A stretch of DNA of 64,000 nt from JAJDOD01 sp039024895 (GTDB lineage Bacteria; Pseudomonadota; Alphaproteobacteria; Rhodobacterales; Rhodobacteraceae). Where the stretch lies: positions 310,001-374,000 of the forward strand of contig JBCCPJ010000001.1 in the NCBI GenBank assembly GCA_039024895.1, in the 5' to 3' direction. Shown piece by piece: positions 7,943 through 16,624 of the stretch; position 1 is the first letter of the stretch; each line of letters starts with the position of its first letter. The notes beneath the pieces were generated by a model. That model was not told where the DNA came from and made no database searches. It was given only the letters and a program-made list of their open reading frames with translations. The translations under genes and the position numbers were made by a program.

Positions 7943-9061
7943 ATGAGTGCGCGCCTTCTAAACGCCCTTCCCTTTTGGGTTTCGCTGGGTCTTATTCCCT
8001 TGGCATGGACCGGCGCGTTTCTTGGTGGGTGTACGGTCTTTCTTGTGTTCTTAGGGACATGGGTCGCCGTTTCCATTCTAGACCTCATCACGGGGCTCAA
8101 CACCCAAAATTTGGATACGGACACCCCGGCTGAGGACCTGTTCTGGCACCGGCTCGTCACCCTTGTCTGGCCCGCTACACAAGGGCTCACCGTGTTTGGT
8201 ATCATTGCTTTTGTGACCCGTAGCGACCATCTTTCCTTGCTCGAAATATTCGGGCTTTCGGCGGGTCTTGGGATTCTCTCCGGCGCGATCGGCATCGTTT
8301 ACGCCCATGAGCTGATGCACCAATCCTCGCGGCTGGAGCGCTGGCTGGGCGATATTCTGATGACGATGACGCTTTACGGCCATTTCCGCAGCGAACATTT
8401 ACTGGTGCACCATAGATATGTTGGGACGCCGCGCGACCCGGTGACGGCGCGCTATGATGAAGGGTTTCATCAGTTCTTTCCGCGCGTCTTGAAAGAGTGT
8501 CTGACCTCCGCGTGGCACGCGGAAAAGGCCAAACTCGCGCGCAAGAAACTGCCGCCGTGGCACGCATCGAACCCGTTTTGGCGATACGGCGCGTTGCAGC
8601 TTGGGTTTCTCTTTCTGGCGCTTCTGGTCGGTGGATGGCTAGGGCTTACGATGTTTCTCATCCATGCGTTCTTTGCGATTTGGCAGCTCGAGTTGGTCAA
8701 TTACATTGAGCATTACGGGCTTACTCGAAAACACCTCGGCGACGGAAAATACGAGCACACGCAGCCCCATCACAGCTGGAATACCGCTTATAGGGCGTCG
8801 AATTGGTTGCTCATCAACTTGCAGCGTCACTCCGACCATCACTACAAGCCGGATCGTCGCTTTCCGCTTTTGCAGACATGGGGCGAGGATGAGGCCCCGC
8901 AATTGCCCTATGGCTATGCCGTGATGGGCACGCTCGCCATGATCCCACCCCTGTGGCGGCAGCGCATGAACCCCCGCGTGCTTGCGTGGCGCGAAAAGTT
9001 CTATCCGGAGATTGCGGACTGGCAGCCCTATATGCTGGCGGATAATCCGATGCCCCGTTAA
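7943..9061 (+). CDS. alkB: AlkB-type membrane alkane 1-monooxygenase
   Basis: An integral-membrane non-haem di-iron hydroxylase of 372 residues, slightly shorter than well-studied AlkB proteins (about 400). The histidine clusters are complete: HELMH (122-126), EHLLVHHRYVGT (151-162), the AlkB signature NYIEHYGL (253-260) and LQRHSDHH (293-300). Several hydrophobic helices fill the first 120 residues and the region 215-250. It should hydroxylate the terminal carbon of medium or long alkanes or similar hydrophobic substrates, using electrons from a rubredoxin. No rubredoxin, rubredoxin reductase or AlkS/AraC regulator gene is adjacent. It follows mutY after 24 bases. Confidence 0.93.
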   Translation: MSARLLNALPFWVSLGLIPLAWTGAFLGGCTVFLVFLGTWVAVSILDLITGLNTQNLDTDTPAEDLFWHRLVTLVWPATQGLTVFGIIAFVTRSDHLSLLEIFGLSAGLGILSGAIGIVYAHELMHQSSRLERWLGDILMTMTLYGHFRSEHLLVHHRYVGTPRDPVTARYDEGFHQFFPRVLKECLTSAWHAEKAKLARKKLPPWHASNPFWRYGALQLGFLFLALLVGGWLGLTMFLIHAFFAIWQLELVNYIEHYGLTRKHLGDGKYEHTQPHHSWNTAYRASNWLLINLQRHSDHHYKPDRRFPLLQTWGEDEAPQLPYGYAVMGTLAMIPPLWRQRMNPRVLAWREKFYPEIADWQPYMLADNPMPR

Positions 9062-9073
9062 GACGAGGGCATG

Positions 9074-10252
9074 ATGAAATTCGATACGCATCTAACCGAA
9101 ACACTCGCCGGGATCGAGGCCGATGGCCTCATGAAGCGCGAGCGCGACATCACATCTGCGCAAGGCGCGCGGGTGGAGGTGGGTGGGCGCGAGATGCTGA
9201 ACCTGTGCGCCAACAACTACCTTGGGTTGGCGGATGATCCGCGTCTTCTGGCAGCGGCGAAAGCCGCAATGGAAACCCATGGGTTCGGCATGGCCTCAGT
9301 CCGGTTCATTTGCGGCACGCAGGACCTGCACCGCGAGCTTGAGACCACCCTTGCACACTATCTTGGCATGGATGATGCCATTCTGTTTGCTGCCTGTTTC
9401 GATGCAAATGGCGGTATGTTCGAACCGCTCCTCGGACCGGAGGACGCCGTTATCTCCGACGCTTTGAACCATGCTTCCATCATCGATGGGATCCGGCTTT
9501 GTAAGGCGCGGCGCTATCGCTATGCGACCTCGGATATGGATGATCTTGAGGCGCAATTGAAAGCGGCCCGCGCGGATGGCGCCCGGTTCGTCATGATTGC
9601 CACCGATGGCGTGTTTTCGATGGATGGCACTTTCGCGAACCTTGCCGATATACGCGCCTTGGCTGACCGCTATGACGCGCTCATCATGGTCGACGACTGT
9701 CATGCAACCGGCTTTATCGGTCCAAAGGGGGCAGGAACGCCTGCCCGCGCCGGGATTAAGGTGGACATCCTGACGGGCACATTGGGCAAGGCACTCGGCG
9801 GCAGCATCGGTGGCTATGTGGCGGCGTCGAAGAAGGTCATTGACCTTTTGCGCCAGCGGGCACGGCCCTACCTCTTCTCAAATGCACTACCCCCGATGGT
9901 CACAGCCGCCGGCATTGAAGCAATCCGGATCGTCGAAAGCGCCGATATGTTGCGCGATCAGCTTTTCGAAAACACCCGCTATTGGCGCTGCCTTTTGACC
10001 GATGCCGGGTTTGATCTTCTGCCAGGCGATCATCCTATTGTGCCGGTGATGCTGGGCGATGCGGAACGCGCACAAAAGATGGCGGCCCGTCTCGATGAAC
10101 GAGGTGTTTTTGTCGCCGGTTTCTTTTTCCCGGTGGTTCCTAAGGGACAAGCGCGTATTCGCACGCAAATGAACGCTGCATTGACCCCATCCGACTTGGA
10201 TGAGGCGGGCCGGGCTTTCGTGGAAGCTGGCGAAGAATTGGGCATACTTTAG
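9074..10252 (+). CDS. kbl: 2-amino-3-ketobutyrate CoA ligase (glycine C-acetyltransferase)
   Basis: A PLP enzyme of 392 residues that cleaves 2-amino-3-oxobutyrate with CoA into glycine and acetyl-CoA, the second step of threonine breakdown. The fold-type I signatures are clear: NLCANNYLGLA near the N-terminus, DALNHASIIDG, VDDCHATGFIG, and the PLP lysine Lys239 in GTLGKALGGSIGGY. An ATG at 9071 also exists, but GAGGG is only one base away from it, so 9074 is preferred. The gene directly precedes tdh, the enzyme that makes its substrate; the spacing of 35 bases indicates an operon. Confidence 0.96.
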   Translation: MKFDTHLTETLAGIEADGLMKRERDITSAQGARVEVGGREMLNLCANNYLGLADDPRLLAAAKAAMETHGFGMASVRFICGTQDLHRELETTLAHYLGMDDAILFAACFDANGGMFEPLLGPEDAVISDALNHASIIDGIRLCKARRYRYATSDMDDLEAQLKAARADGARFVMIATDGVFSMDGTFANLADIRALADRYDALIMVDDCHATGFIGPKGAGTPARAGIKVDILTGTLGKALGGSIGGYVAASKKVIDLLRQRARPYLFSNALPPMVTAAGIEAIRIVESADMLRDQLFENTRYWRCLLTDAGFDLLPGDHPIVPVMLGDAERAQKMAARLDERGVFVAGFFFPVVPKGQARIRTQMNAALTPSDLDEAGRAFVEAGEELGIL

Positions 10253-10287
10253 GGAAGGCCCGTGGCGATATGAAAACAGAGGACCCG

Positions 10288-11325
10288 ATGTCCAACCAAA
10301 TGAAGGCCCTCGCCAAGACCGCTGCCGCGCCGGGTTTGGACCTCATCCATGCGCCCGTGCCTGAGATCGGCCCTGATGATGTGCTAATCCGCATCAAGAA
10401 AACAGGGATATGCGGAACCGATGTGCATATCTGGGATTGGGATGAATGGGCGTCAAAGACCGTGCCTGTTCCGCTCATCACCGGTCACGAGTTCGCGGGT
10501 GAAATTGTGGATATGGGGAAGAATGTCACGGACTTTCGTTTGGGGCAGCGCGTCAGTGGGGAAGGCCACCTCATCGGCAAACACTCCCGCCAATCGCGCG
10601 CCGGTAAATTTCATCTGGACCCTGACACGCGCGGCATTGGTGTGAACGAGCAGGGTGCCTTCGCCGAATTTCTGAGGCTCCCGGCATTCAATGCGGTGCC
10701 GCTCCCGGACAGTATCGACGACGAGATTGGCGCCATCTTGGACCCGCTAGGCAACGCCGTGCACACGGCGCTCTCTTTCGATTTGGTGGGCGAGGATGTT
10801 CTGGTCACCGGCGCCGGGCCTATCGGGATCATGGCGGCGGCCGTCGCGCGACATGTGGGCGCCCGTCACGTGGTGATCACAGACGTAAATCCGGACCGGC
10901 TGGCGTTGGCGCGTGTGGTTGCCGATGTCGAAACCGTCAATGTCGCTAAGGAAGACCTGAACGACACGAAAGCCCGCTTGAAGATGAAGGAAGGCTTCGA
11001 CATCGGTCTGGAGATGTCAGGAAATCAACGGGCGCTGGATCAGATGGTCGAGGCGTTGGTAATGGGCGGGCGCATTGCGCTTCTCGGCATCCCACCCGGC
11101 AAATCTCCTGTTGATTGGAGCCGCATCGTGTTCAAAGCGATCACCCTCAAAGGCGTCTACGGTAGGGAGATTTTCGAGACCTGGTACAAGATGATCGCCA
11201 TGCTTGAAAACGGTCTCGACATCAGGCGCGTAATCACGCATCGCATGCCGGTTGATGCGTTTCGCGACGGGTTTGAAACCATGAAGTCCGGTGCTTCGGG
11301 TAAAATTGTGCTAGATTGGGGGTAA
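10288..11325 (+). CDS. tdh: L-threonine 3-dehydrogenase, lacking structural zinc cysteines
   Basis: A medium-chain dehydrogenase of 345 residues that oxidises threonine to 2-amino-3-ketobutyrate with NAD. Catalytic zinc residues are kept: Cys42 in GICGTDVH and His67-Glu68 in TGHEFAGE. The Rossmann motif GAGPIG and the family-specific VITDVNPDRL and YGREIFETWYKM are present. Compared with E. coli Tdh, the four-cysteine structural zinc lobe is replaced: the cysteine positions hold Gly97, Ser100, Ser103 and Asp111. The ATG at 10288 is chosen because AGAGGA lies six bases upstream; ATGs at 10270 and 10300 are alternatives. It acts with Kbl. Confidence 0.94.
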   Translation: MSNQMKALAKTAAAPGLDLIHAPVPEIGPDDVLIRIKKTGICGTDVHIWDWDEWASKTVPVPLITGHEFAGEIVDMGKNVTDFRLGQRVSGEGHLIGKHSRQSRAGKFHLDPDTRGIGVNEQGAFAEFLRLPAFNAVPLPDSIDDEIGAILDPLGNAVHTALSFDLVGEDVLVTGAGPIGIMAAAVARHVGARHVVITDVNPDRLALARVVADVETVNVAKEDLNDTKARLKMKEGFDIGLEMSGNQRALDQMVEALVMGGRIALLGIPPGKSPVDWSRIVFKAITLKGVYGREIFETWYKMIAMLENGLDIRRVITHRMPVDAFRDGFETMKSGASGKIVLDWG

Positions 11326-11329
11326 CGCC

Positions 11330-11410
11330 GTGTCGGACCTAATTTTCTGGATTGTGGTCCTTGTCGGGCTGTTCTTTTTCTTCCGCTGGCTCCAGAACCG
11401 CAAGAAGTGA
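11330..11410 (+). CDS. 26-residue single-helix membrane peptide downstream of tdh
   Basis: A GTG-initiated frame beginning four bases after the tdh stop, with GGGGG about eight bases ahead of its start. It encodes a short N-terminus (MSDL), one continuous hydrophobic helix rich in Phe, Val and Leu, and a basic end (RWLQNRKK), the usual layout of a single-pass inner-membrane microprotein with its C-terminus in the cytoplasm. No family is recognised. Tight coupling to tdh, the ribosome site and the textbook topology favour a real gene. Confidence 0.5.
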   Translation: MSDLIFWIVVLVGLFFFFRWLQNRKK

Positions 11411-11423
11411 AGCCTACTGCCCC

Positions 11424-12194
11424 TTAGGCGAGACCCGCCAACAGCGCGCCATGCACCGAGCGCCCCGCAGCGACCACACCCGCCGTTTGCCGCCCTACGC
11501 TGTTGAATGAAAGCCGTTTGCCGTGCCGGTCAGTGACGGTGGCACCCGCTTCTTCCGCAATCAAAGCGCCCGCAGCGATGTCCCATTCCCATGCCGGGCG
11601 AAGTGTTAGCATCGCATCAAAGCGGCCTTCGCCCACAAGCGCCATGCGATAAGCGAGCGAGGGGCGGAAATGCCGTTCGACCGGTGGCGCGCCTTCGCGC
11701 CAGAATTCCTCGCGGAAACTCACTTTCGGGGATAACACCGTGGCACCGTCGAGCGCTGTCGCAGCGGAGGCGCGCAGTGGCGTACCATTCAAGGTTGCGC
11801 CTTGGCCCACTTCCGAAAGGTAGAGCTTGTCCCGCGCGGGCAGATAAACACAAGCGGCAGTCACGGTGCCATCGACAGCGATCGCCAGCGAATGCGCCCA
11901 AGTCTCCTTCCCAGCCACAAAGGAGCGCGTGCCATCGATGGGATCGACGATGAATACCCTCTCTGCTTTTAGCCGCTCAGGGTTGTCTTCGGTTTCCTCG
12001 CTCACCCAGCCATGGTCGGGGCGCGCCTCCAAAAGACGTTGGTGCAAATGTTTATCTACGGCAAAATCCGCCTCGCTCACCGGATCGTCGCCGCCCTTGT
12101 CCCAGACCTGCGGATCGTCGCGCCAATGGCTTAACGCAATCTCCCCTGCCTCACGGGCAGCAGCTTCGAGCAACTCAAGATCAGTTGCCGGCAA
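11424..12194 (-). CDS. Inositol monophosphatase-family phosphatase (CysQ/HisN-like)
   Basis: A 256-residue Mg-dependent, Li-sensitive-type phosphatase. The metal-site motifs are present: EET (WVSEETEDN, about 63-72), DPIDGT in FIVDPIDGTRSF, and WEWDIAAG in the C-terminal half. These occur in inositol-1-phosphatases, 3'(2'),5'-bisphosphate nucleotidases (CysQ) and histidinol-phosphatases (HisN); the sequence does not settle which. The start overlaps the pmbA stop by 14 bases, so the gene is in an operon with pmbA. It ends convergently with the small ORF after tdh. Confidence 0.9.
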   Translation of the reverse strand: MPATDLELLEAAAREAGEIALSHWRDDPQVWDKGGDDPVSEADFAVDKHLHQRLLEARPDHGWVSEETEDNPERLKAERVFIVDPIDGTRSFVAGKETWAHSLAIAVDGTVTAACVYLPARDKLYLSEVGQGATLNGTPLRASAATALDGATVLSPKVSFREEFWREGAPPVERHFRPSLAYRMALVGEGRFDAMLTLRPAWEWDIAAGALIAEEAGATVTDRHGKRLSFNSVGRQTAGVVAAGRSVHGALLAGLA

Positions 12195-13524
12195 TCGTCA
12201 TGCCTTCCACAAGCAGAGAAGGGACCACGCGCGACAAATAGGGACGCGCGTCATTCGCCGGTACAACGGAGCGCAGCATGTCGTGCAGGTTCCCCGCAAT
12301 GGTGCATTCGTTCACCGGATAGGTGAGTTCGCCATTCTCGACCCAGAAACCACTGGCGCCACGGGAGTAGTCGCCCGTTGTGGGGTTGATCGTCGATCCG
12401 ATGAGCGACGTGACCAGCAGGCCGGTGCCCATATCGGCCAACAACTCTTCGCGGGATTTCGCGCCTTGTGTCAGCGCGATATTGGTCAGGCTCGGCGATG
12501 GCGGACCTGAAGGGCCGCGCGCGGCACTCGCAGTGCTCGACATGCCCAGTTTGCGGGCGGTTGCGAGATCGAGTGTCCAGCTTTGAAGAACGCCGTTTTC
12601 CACTATTTTGCGCTTTCGGGTGGGTAAACCCTCGGCATCGAATGGCTTCGACCCGGAAACCCGGGGACGGTGGGGGTCCTCGTCGATATCGAGCCCTTCC
12701 GGCAGGACCTGTGCGCCGAGTTTATCGCGAAGCCAGGAGCTTCCGCGGGCCACGGCGGACCCGTTGGCCGCTTGCAGCAAATGTCCTATGAGGCCGGAGG
12801 ATATCCTTTCATCATAGAGTACGGGAAAGGCCCCCGTCGGTGGCTTCTTCGACCCGGCCCGAGCCAATGTCCGCTCTGCAGCGAGTGCACCAACCTCCTC
12901 CGGTGTGGGCAAATCAGTGTGATAGATGCGCCCCTCGCCCGCATAGTCGCGCTCCATCGACGTGCCTTCGCCGGTGATCGCAACGCAATAGAGTCCATGG
13001 CTTGTCCGGGTATATCCACCCGAAAAACCATTGGTCGCCGCAAGGTGAATGCGTGTCCGGGAAAATGACGCAGCAGCGGTTTCAGACTGAGAAATCCCCG
13101 GCGCATTAAGGGCAACCGCTTCCGCTTCGGCGGCCGCAGCCTGCAAATCGGCTGGAGCCGGATCGGCGCTCGGATCGCAAAGATCAAGCGCGTCAGTCTG
13201 CCAGTCGCGCGCTAGAGACTCTGGGTCGGCCAACCCCACATTCGGATCCTCTGGCGCAATCTCGGCCATGGCGACGGCGCGCGTCGCCACTTCGGCGAGC
13301 GTCCCGGCACTGATGTCGGATGCCGCCACACAAGCCTGACGTTGGCCGATCAAAACGCGCAACCCGATCTCGATCCCTTCGGCGCGCTCAGCTTGCTCCA
13401 AAGCGCCGTTCCGCACTTCGATCGACAGCGATTGACCGTCGCTTGCGATCGCGTCCGCCCCATCGGCGCCCGCGTTCTTTGCCGCCGTCAAAAGCGCATC
13501 CGTCAGATCAGATAGGTTTTGCAT
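12181..13524 (-). CDS. pmbA: TldD/PmbA-family metalloprotease subunit
   Basis: A 447-residue PmbA (TldE) homologue. E. coli TldD and PmbA (TldE) form a heterodimeric protease that processes microcin B17 and degrades CcdA; TldD carries the zinc motif and PmbA does not, and no HExxxH is visible here. Typical features are the N-terminal GIEIGLRV strand, VLYDERISSGLIGHLL in the middle, and TGLLVTSLIGSTINPTTGDYSRGASGFWVENGE near the C-terminus. The ribosome site is poor: only GGGA, which is part of a hairpin stem just before the ATG. No tldD gene lies in the window. Confidence 0.93.
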   Translation of the reverse strand: MQNLSDLTDALLTAAKNAGADGADAIASDGQSLSIEVRNGALEQAERAEGIEIGLRVLIGQRQACVAASDISAGTLAEVATRAVAMAEIAPEDPNVGLADPESLARDWQTDALDLCDPSADPAPADLQAAAAEAEAVALNAPGISQSETAAASFSRTRIHLAATNGFSGGYTRTSHGLYCVAITGEGTSMERDYAGEGRIYHTDLPTPEEVGALAAERTLARAGSKKPPTGAFPVLYDERISSGLIGHLLQAANGSAVARGSSWLRDKLGAQVLPEGLDIDEDPHRPRVSGSKPFDAEGLPTRKRKIVENGVLQSWTLDLATARKLGMSSTASAARGPSGPPSPSLTNIALTQGAKSREELLADMGTGLLVTSLIGSTINPTTGDYSRGASGFWVENGELTYPVNECTIAGNLHDMLRSVVPANDARPYLSRVVPSLLVEGMTIAGN

Positions 13525-13529
13525 AAGCG

Positions 13530-13561
13530 AGGTCCCAAAACACTTTCGTGGTTCGGGACCT
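13530..13561 (-). promoter_or_regulatory. Hairpin in pmbA leader
   Basis: AGGTCCC (13530-13536) and GGGACCT (13555-13561) pair perfectly around an 18-base loop that itself contains CAC/GTG. It lies six bases ahead of the pmbA ATG (13524) and between that gene and the upstream DUF2125 gene. It may end the DUF2125 transcript, though no T-run follows, or mask the only Shine-Dalgarno-like bases (GGGA) of pmbA. Confidence 0.4.
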
Positions 13562-13604
13562 AGTCGCTCAATGCACAGTCTTCAAGCGAAACGCGTGGAC
13601 GGCG

Positions 13605-15101
13605 TCAGCGAATACGCTGGCCATTGGCCAGAACAGAGCCGTCTTCTTTCAACTCAATTGTTGAAACAAGCGTATCGGCCCCATCGCCAGGTCGCGCGAA
13701 CATGCCCAGCATCATGCGCGCACCCATCGCCTGCTCCTGGGGAACCAGGCCCATGTTCACGAGCGTATCAAGAAGTGCGTTGCCGCCGGAAAGCATCATG
13801 TTCATGACACCAGACGGCATCGGTACCGGCCCTTCATTGTTGAAGAGAAACTCGCCGTCGCCGGTGAGCTCTGCGCCCGCCATTGTCAGCAGAATTTCAT
13901 TCACATTCAGCGCGTTTATTTGGCCGGGCACGCCAGTCATCTGTTCTGCTAGGGCCGGATCGAAGATGTCCTCCTCCATGACCACAGCACCGTCCATATC
14001 GATGACAAGGTTCGCCGGGTCGCGCCCGATTTGACCGGTCGGGTCAAACATACCCCAGATCATCTGGTCGATTTCGAGACCTGCAAGGTTCAGGCGGAGC
14101 GCAAAGTTCTGCTCCTCTTCCGACGGCACCACAGGCATCGCGAACTTCAAGCCACTTTCTGCCATTTTAAACGTCAGCGGCGGCAGGGGCATAAAGTCGC
14201 CGCCGACCGAGAGCGTCATGTCCGTCGACGTTGTGCCGTAACTCAGGCCTGTTTTGCCAAGGCTGAAATCGAAAGCGCCGGAAGCCAGGGCGGCAGCGAC
14301 TTCAAATGCGCCGTCCGGACCGTTGCCCGAAATCGTGTAGGTCAACGGGCCATGCTGCGCCGTTCCAGACGTTGCATTACCCGCTTCAATGGTCTGGGCA
14401 AAAGACGCCATCAATTCCTGCGGCCCAACCGAGCCAGAGTAATCCGCGACAAGATCACTGGCCTGAAGGGCAAGGTCGAACGATCCCTCCCCTTCCGGCG
14501 CGCCCGACACATCTGCGCTGACGCCGTCGACGCGGAAATTGGCATCGTAGTCCCGGATCGTACCGCCGCCCACATAGGACATGACACCAGCGAGGCCGGT
14601 GAACTGCATCGAGACGTTCATATCAAGCTCGGCCGCCTCTTCCGGTGCCGTGAAAGATATGTCGTTGATCGAAAAGCTATCGGATGTGAAGTCGTAGCGG
14701 ATTTCCTCCGGGATCCCGGATACGTTTGTCACCGTGTTGGACTGGGTGATCGACAACATCATTTCGAACGCTTCGCCGTCTTCGCTTGTTCCGCTGACGG
14801 ATATTGGCAATTCAGCCGGATAGGACACTTCGACCGTGCCATCGCCGATCTCACGGAACGTGGCGCCTGGCATAGACATCTCAAACGTGCCTTCGGGCAG
14901 TTCACCGGTTGCAGTCAGACCGGCGACAGTCAAGGTATCACCGGAGCGCGTCTGGCCCGTGGTTTCGGCCGTCAAACCGTATTGCGAAATCTGGCGGAGT
15001 TGATCCGCCAAAACCTGTTCGGCCGTGAGGTCAGCAAAAGCGGGAGCAGCGGCAATTGTCGCAATCGCAGTGCTCATCATCATAGTGCGGGGAAGGTTCA
15101 T
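13605..15101 (-). CDS. DUF2125 periplasmic protein
   Basis: A 498-residue secreted, beta-rich, acidic protein. Residues 1-22 are a signal peptide (MMMSTAIATIAAAPAFA ending at the cleavage site), which decides the start at 15101 although the frame extends to 15179. The body consists of alternating strands with repeated Gly-Asp-Gly turns and few charged helices, as in alphaproteobacterial DUF2125 proteins. Their function is unknown; the LolA/AsmA-like beta content hints at an envelope role, but this is conjecture. It is upstream of pmbA on the same strand and divergent from the SDR gene. Confidence 0.8.
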   Translation of the reverse strand: MNLPRTMMMSTAIATIAAAPAFADLTAEQVLADQLRQISQYGLTAETTGQTRSGDTLTVAGLTATGELPEGTFEMSMPGATFREIGDGTVEVSYPAELPISVSGTSEDGEAFEMMLSITQSNTVTNVSGIPEEIRYDFTSDSFSINDISFTAPEEAAELDMNVSMQFTGLAGVMSYVGGGTIRDYDANFRVDGVSADVSGAPEGEGSFDLALQASDLVADYSGSVGPQELMASFAQTIEAGNATSGTAQHGPLTYTISGNGPDGAFEVAAALASGAFDFSLGKTGLSYGTTSTDMTLSVGGDFMPLPPLTFKMAESGLKFAMPVVPSEEEQNFALRLNLAGLEIDQMIWGMFDPTGQIGRDPANLVIDMDGAVVMEEDIFDPALAEQMTGVPGQINALNVNEILLTMAGAELTGDGEFLFNNEGPVPMPSGVMNMMLSGGNALLDTLVNMGLVPQEQAMGARMMLGMFARPGDGADTLVSTIELKEDGSVLANGQRIR

Positions 15102-15257
15102 AATGGGTATCCGGTACAAGCTGTGGTTCTGAGTATACGGGTCAGGGTGCACCATCTGAGGCGGGCAAGGCACCGTCAAGGAATGGCTGTCACCTGACCA
15201 ACGGACAAGATAAGCGTGACTGTGATAGCACGCACTGTGTCAAAAAGGAGGCCGTAA

Positions 15258-16010
15258 ATGTCTGTTAATGGCAAAACCGTGATTATCACGGGAGCAAGTC
15301 GCGGGATTGGGAGAGCAACGGCGGAGGTTTTTGCCGCCGCTGGCGCGCGCGTGGGCCTCTTGGCGCGGAGCGAAAGCGCCATAACCGAAATCGCCGCTCA
15401 GATCGGCGAAGGTGCCTGCGCCATTCCCTGTGACGTGAGCGATTTCGGATCACTCGAAGCCGGCATAGGCCAGGTTGAAGCGCGGTACGGGCCGACGGAG
15501 GTGTTGATCAACAACGCCGGTGCTGTCGAACCGATTTCCCATTTGGCGACGGCAGATCCCGCAGAGTGGAGCAAAATCATCGATATCAATTTAAAGGGCG
15601 TATTCTATGGCATGCGCACCGTGATGCCGTCTATGGTGGAACGCGGCGGCGGTACGATCATCACGATTTCTTCTGGCGCCGCCCATGGACCGGTCGAAGC
15701 TTGGTCGCATTACTGCTCATCCAAGGCGGGCGCCGCCATGTTGACGCGCTGTGCCGATAAGGAAGCGGGGGAAGCGGGGCTGCGTGTGATGGGCCTGTCG
15801 CCGGGCACCGTGGCCACCCAGATGCAGAAAGAGATTAAAGCCAGCGGGATCAACCCGGTCAGCCAGCTCGATTGGTCGGCGCATATCCCTGCCGATTGGC
15901 CCGCCAAGGCACTCCTCTGGATGTGCAGCGATGACGCGGACGAATTCAAAGGCACGGAAATCTCTCTCCGGGACGAGCACATTCGCCAACGTGTCGGATT
16001 GGTCGCGTGA
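15258..16010 (+). CDS. Short-chain dehydrogenase/reductase
   Basis: A 250-residue classical SDR. The NAD(P)-binding motif TGASRGIG is near residue 12, NNAG follows at about 85, and the catalytic Ser...Tyr-x-x-x-Lys is seen as ISSGAAHG and HYCSSK. Ala-Arg after the second strand (LLARSES) suggests NADP preference. It begins after a strong AAGGAGG. Its stop overlaps the start of the crotonase gene (GTGA), so both act in the same transcript, perhaps on 3-hydroxyacyl or polyol substrates. The substrate is not recognisable. Confidence 0.92.
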   Translation: MSVNGKTVIITGASRGIGRATAEVFAAAGARVGLLARSESAITEIAAQIGEGACAIPCDVSDFGSLEAGIGQVEARYGPTEVLINNAGAVEPISHLATADPAEWSKIIDINLKGVFYGMRTVMPSMVERGGGTIITISSGAAHGPVEAWSHYCSSKAGAAMLTRCADKEAGEAGLRVMGLSPGTVATQMQKEIKASGINPVSQLDWSAHIPADWPAKALLWMCSDDADEFKGTEISLRDEHIRQRVGLVA

Positions 16011-16624
16011 TTAAAGTCGAACAAGACGGCCCGACCTGGGTGATGACGCTCTCGCGTCCCGACAAAGCGAACGCACTGACGCGAGAGATGCTCGTCGATC
16101 TGACCGAAGCGGTGGAGCGCGCGACTAGCGACCCCATGACCCGCGCTTTGATCTTGACCGGCGAGGGCAAAGTCTTTTCGGCAGGCGCAGATCTTGAGGC
16201 GGCGCGCGCAGGTTTGGCCACCGATCCCGTATGGGAACGCCTATCCGGCGCGATTGCAGGCGCACCGTGCCTCACCATCGCCGCCTTAAACGGTACGGCA
16301 GCGGGCGGCGCACTGGGCATGGTGCTGGCCGCCGATATCCGCGTTGCGGTCCCGTCAGCATCGATCTTCTACCCGGTCATGAAATTGGGCTTCCTGCCGC
16401 AGCCTTCCGACCCGGTGCGCCTGACCGCGTTGGTGGGACCGGCGCGCGCAAAGCTGATCCTCATGGCGGGGGCAAAGGTCCCGGCGGAGGAGGCGCAGGC
16501 CTTCGGGCTGATCGATGCCCTGAGCAACACCCCGCTGGAAACGGCGCGCAGCCTGGCCACCGATGCCACAAACGCAAGCGCCGACCACGTGGCAGCGATC
16601 AAGGCCATGATCCCCGCGAGTTAA
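16007..16624 (+). CDS. Short enoyl-CoA hydratase/isomerase (crotonase) family protein
   Basis: A 205-residue crotonase-fold protein, about 50 residues shorter than usual because the C-terminal helical domain is missing. Oxyanion-hole segments are kept (FSAGADL and LNGTAAGGALGM). The residues that carry the two catalytic glutamates in enoyl-CoA hydratase are not: the usual PEVKLGLIPGAGGTQRL region reads PVMKLGFLPQPSDPVRL here. It may therefore be an isomerase, a thioesterase-like crotonase or a non-catalytic protein. The GTG start overlaps the SDR stop by four bases. Confidence 0.85.
   Translation: MIKVEQDGPTWVMTLSRPDKANALTREMLVDLTEAVERATSDPMTRALILTGEGKVFSAGADLEAARAGLATDPVWERLSGAIAGAPCLTIAALNGTAAGGALGMVLAADIRVAVPSASIFYPVMKLGFLPQPSDPVRLTALVGPARAKLILMAGAKVPAEEAQAFGLIDALSNTPLETARSLATDATNASADHVAAIKAMIPAS

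Noticed and set aside
14031..15197. 388-codon open frame on the plus strand
   Set aside because: Antisense to the DUF2125 gene, which has a signal peptide and plausible composition; the plus frame has neither.
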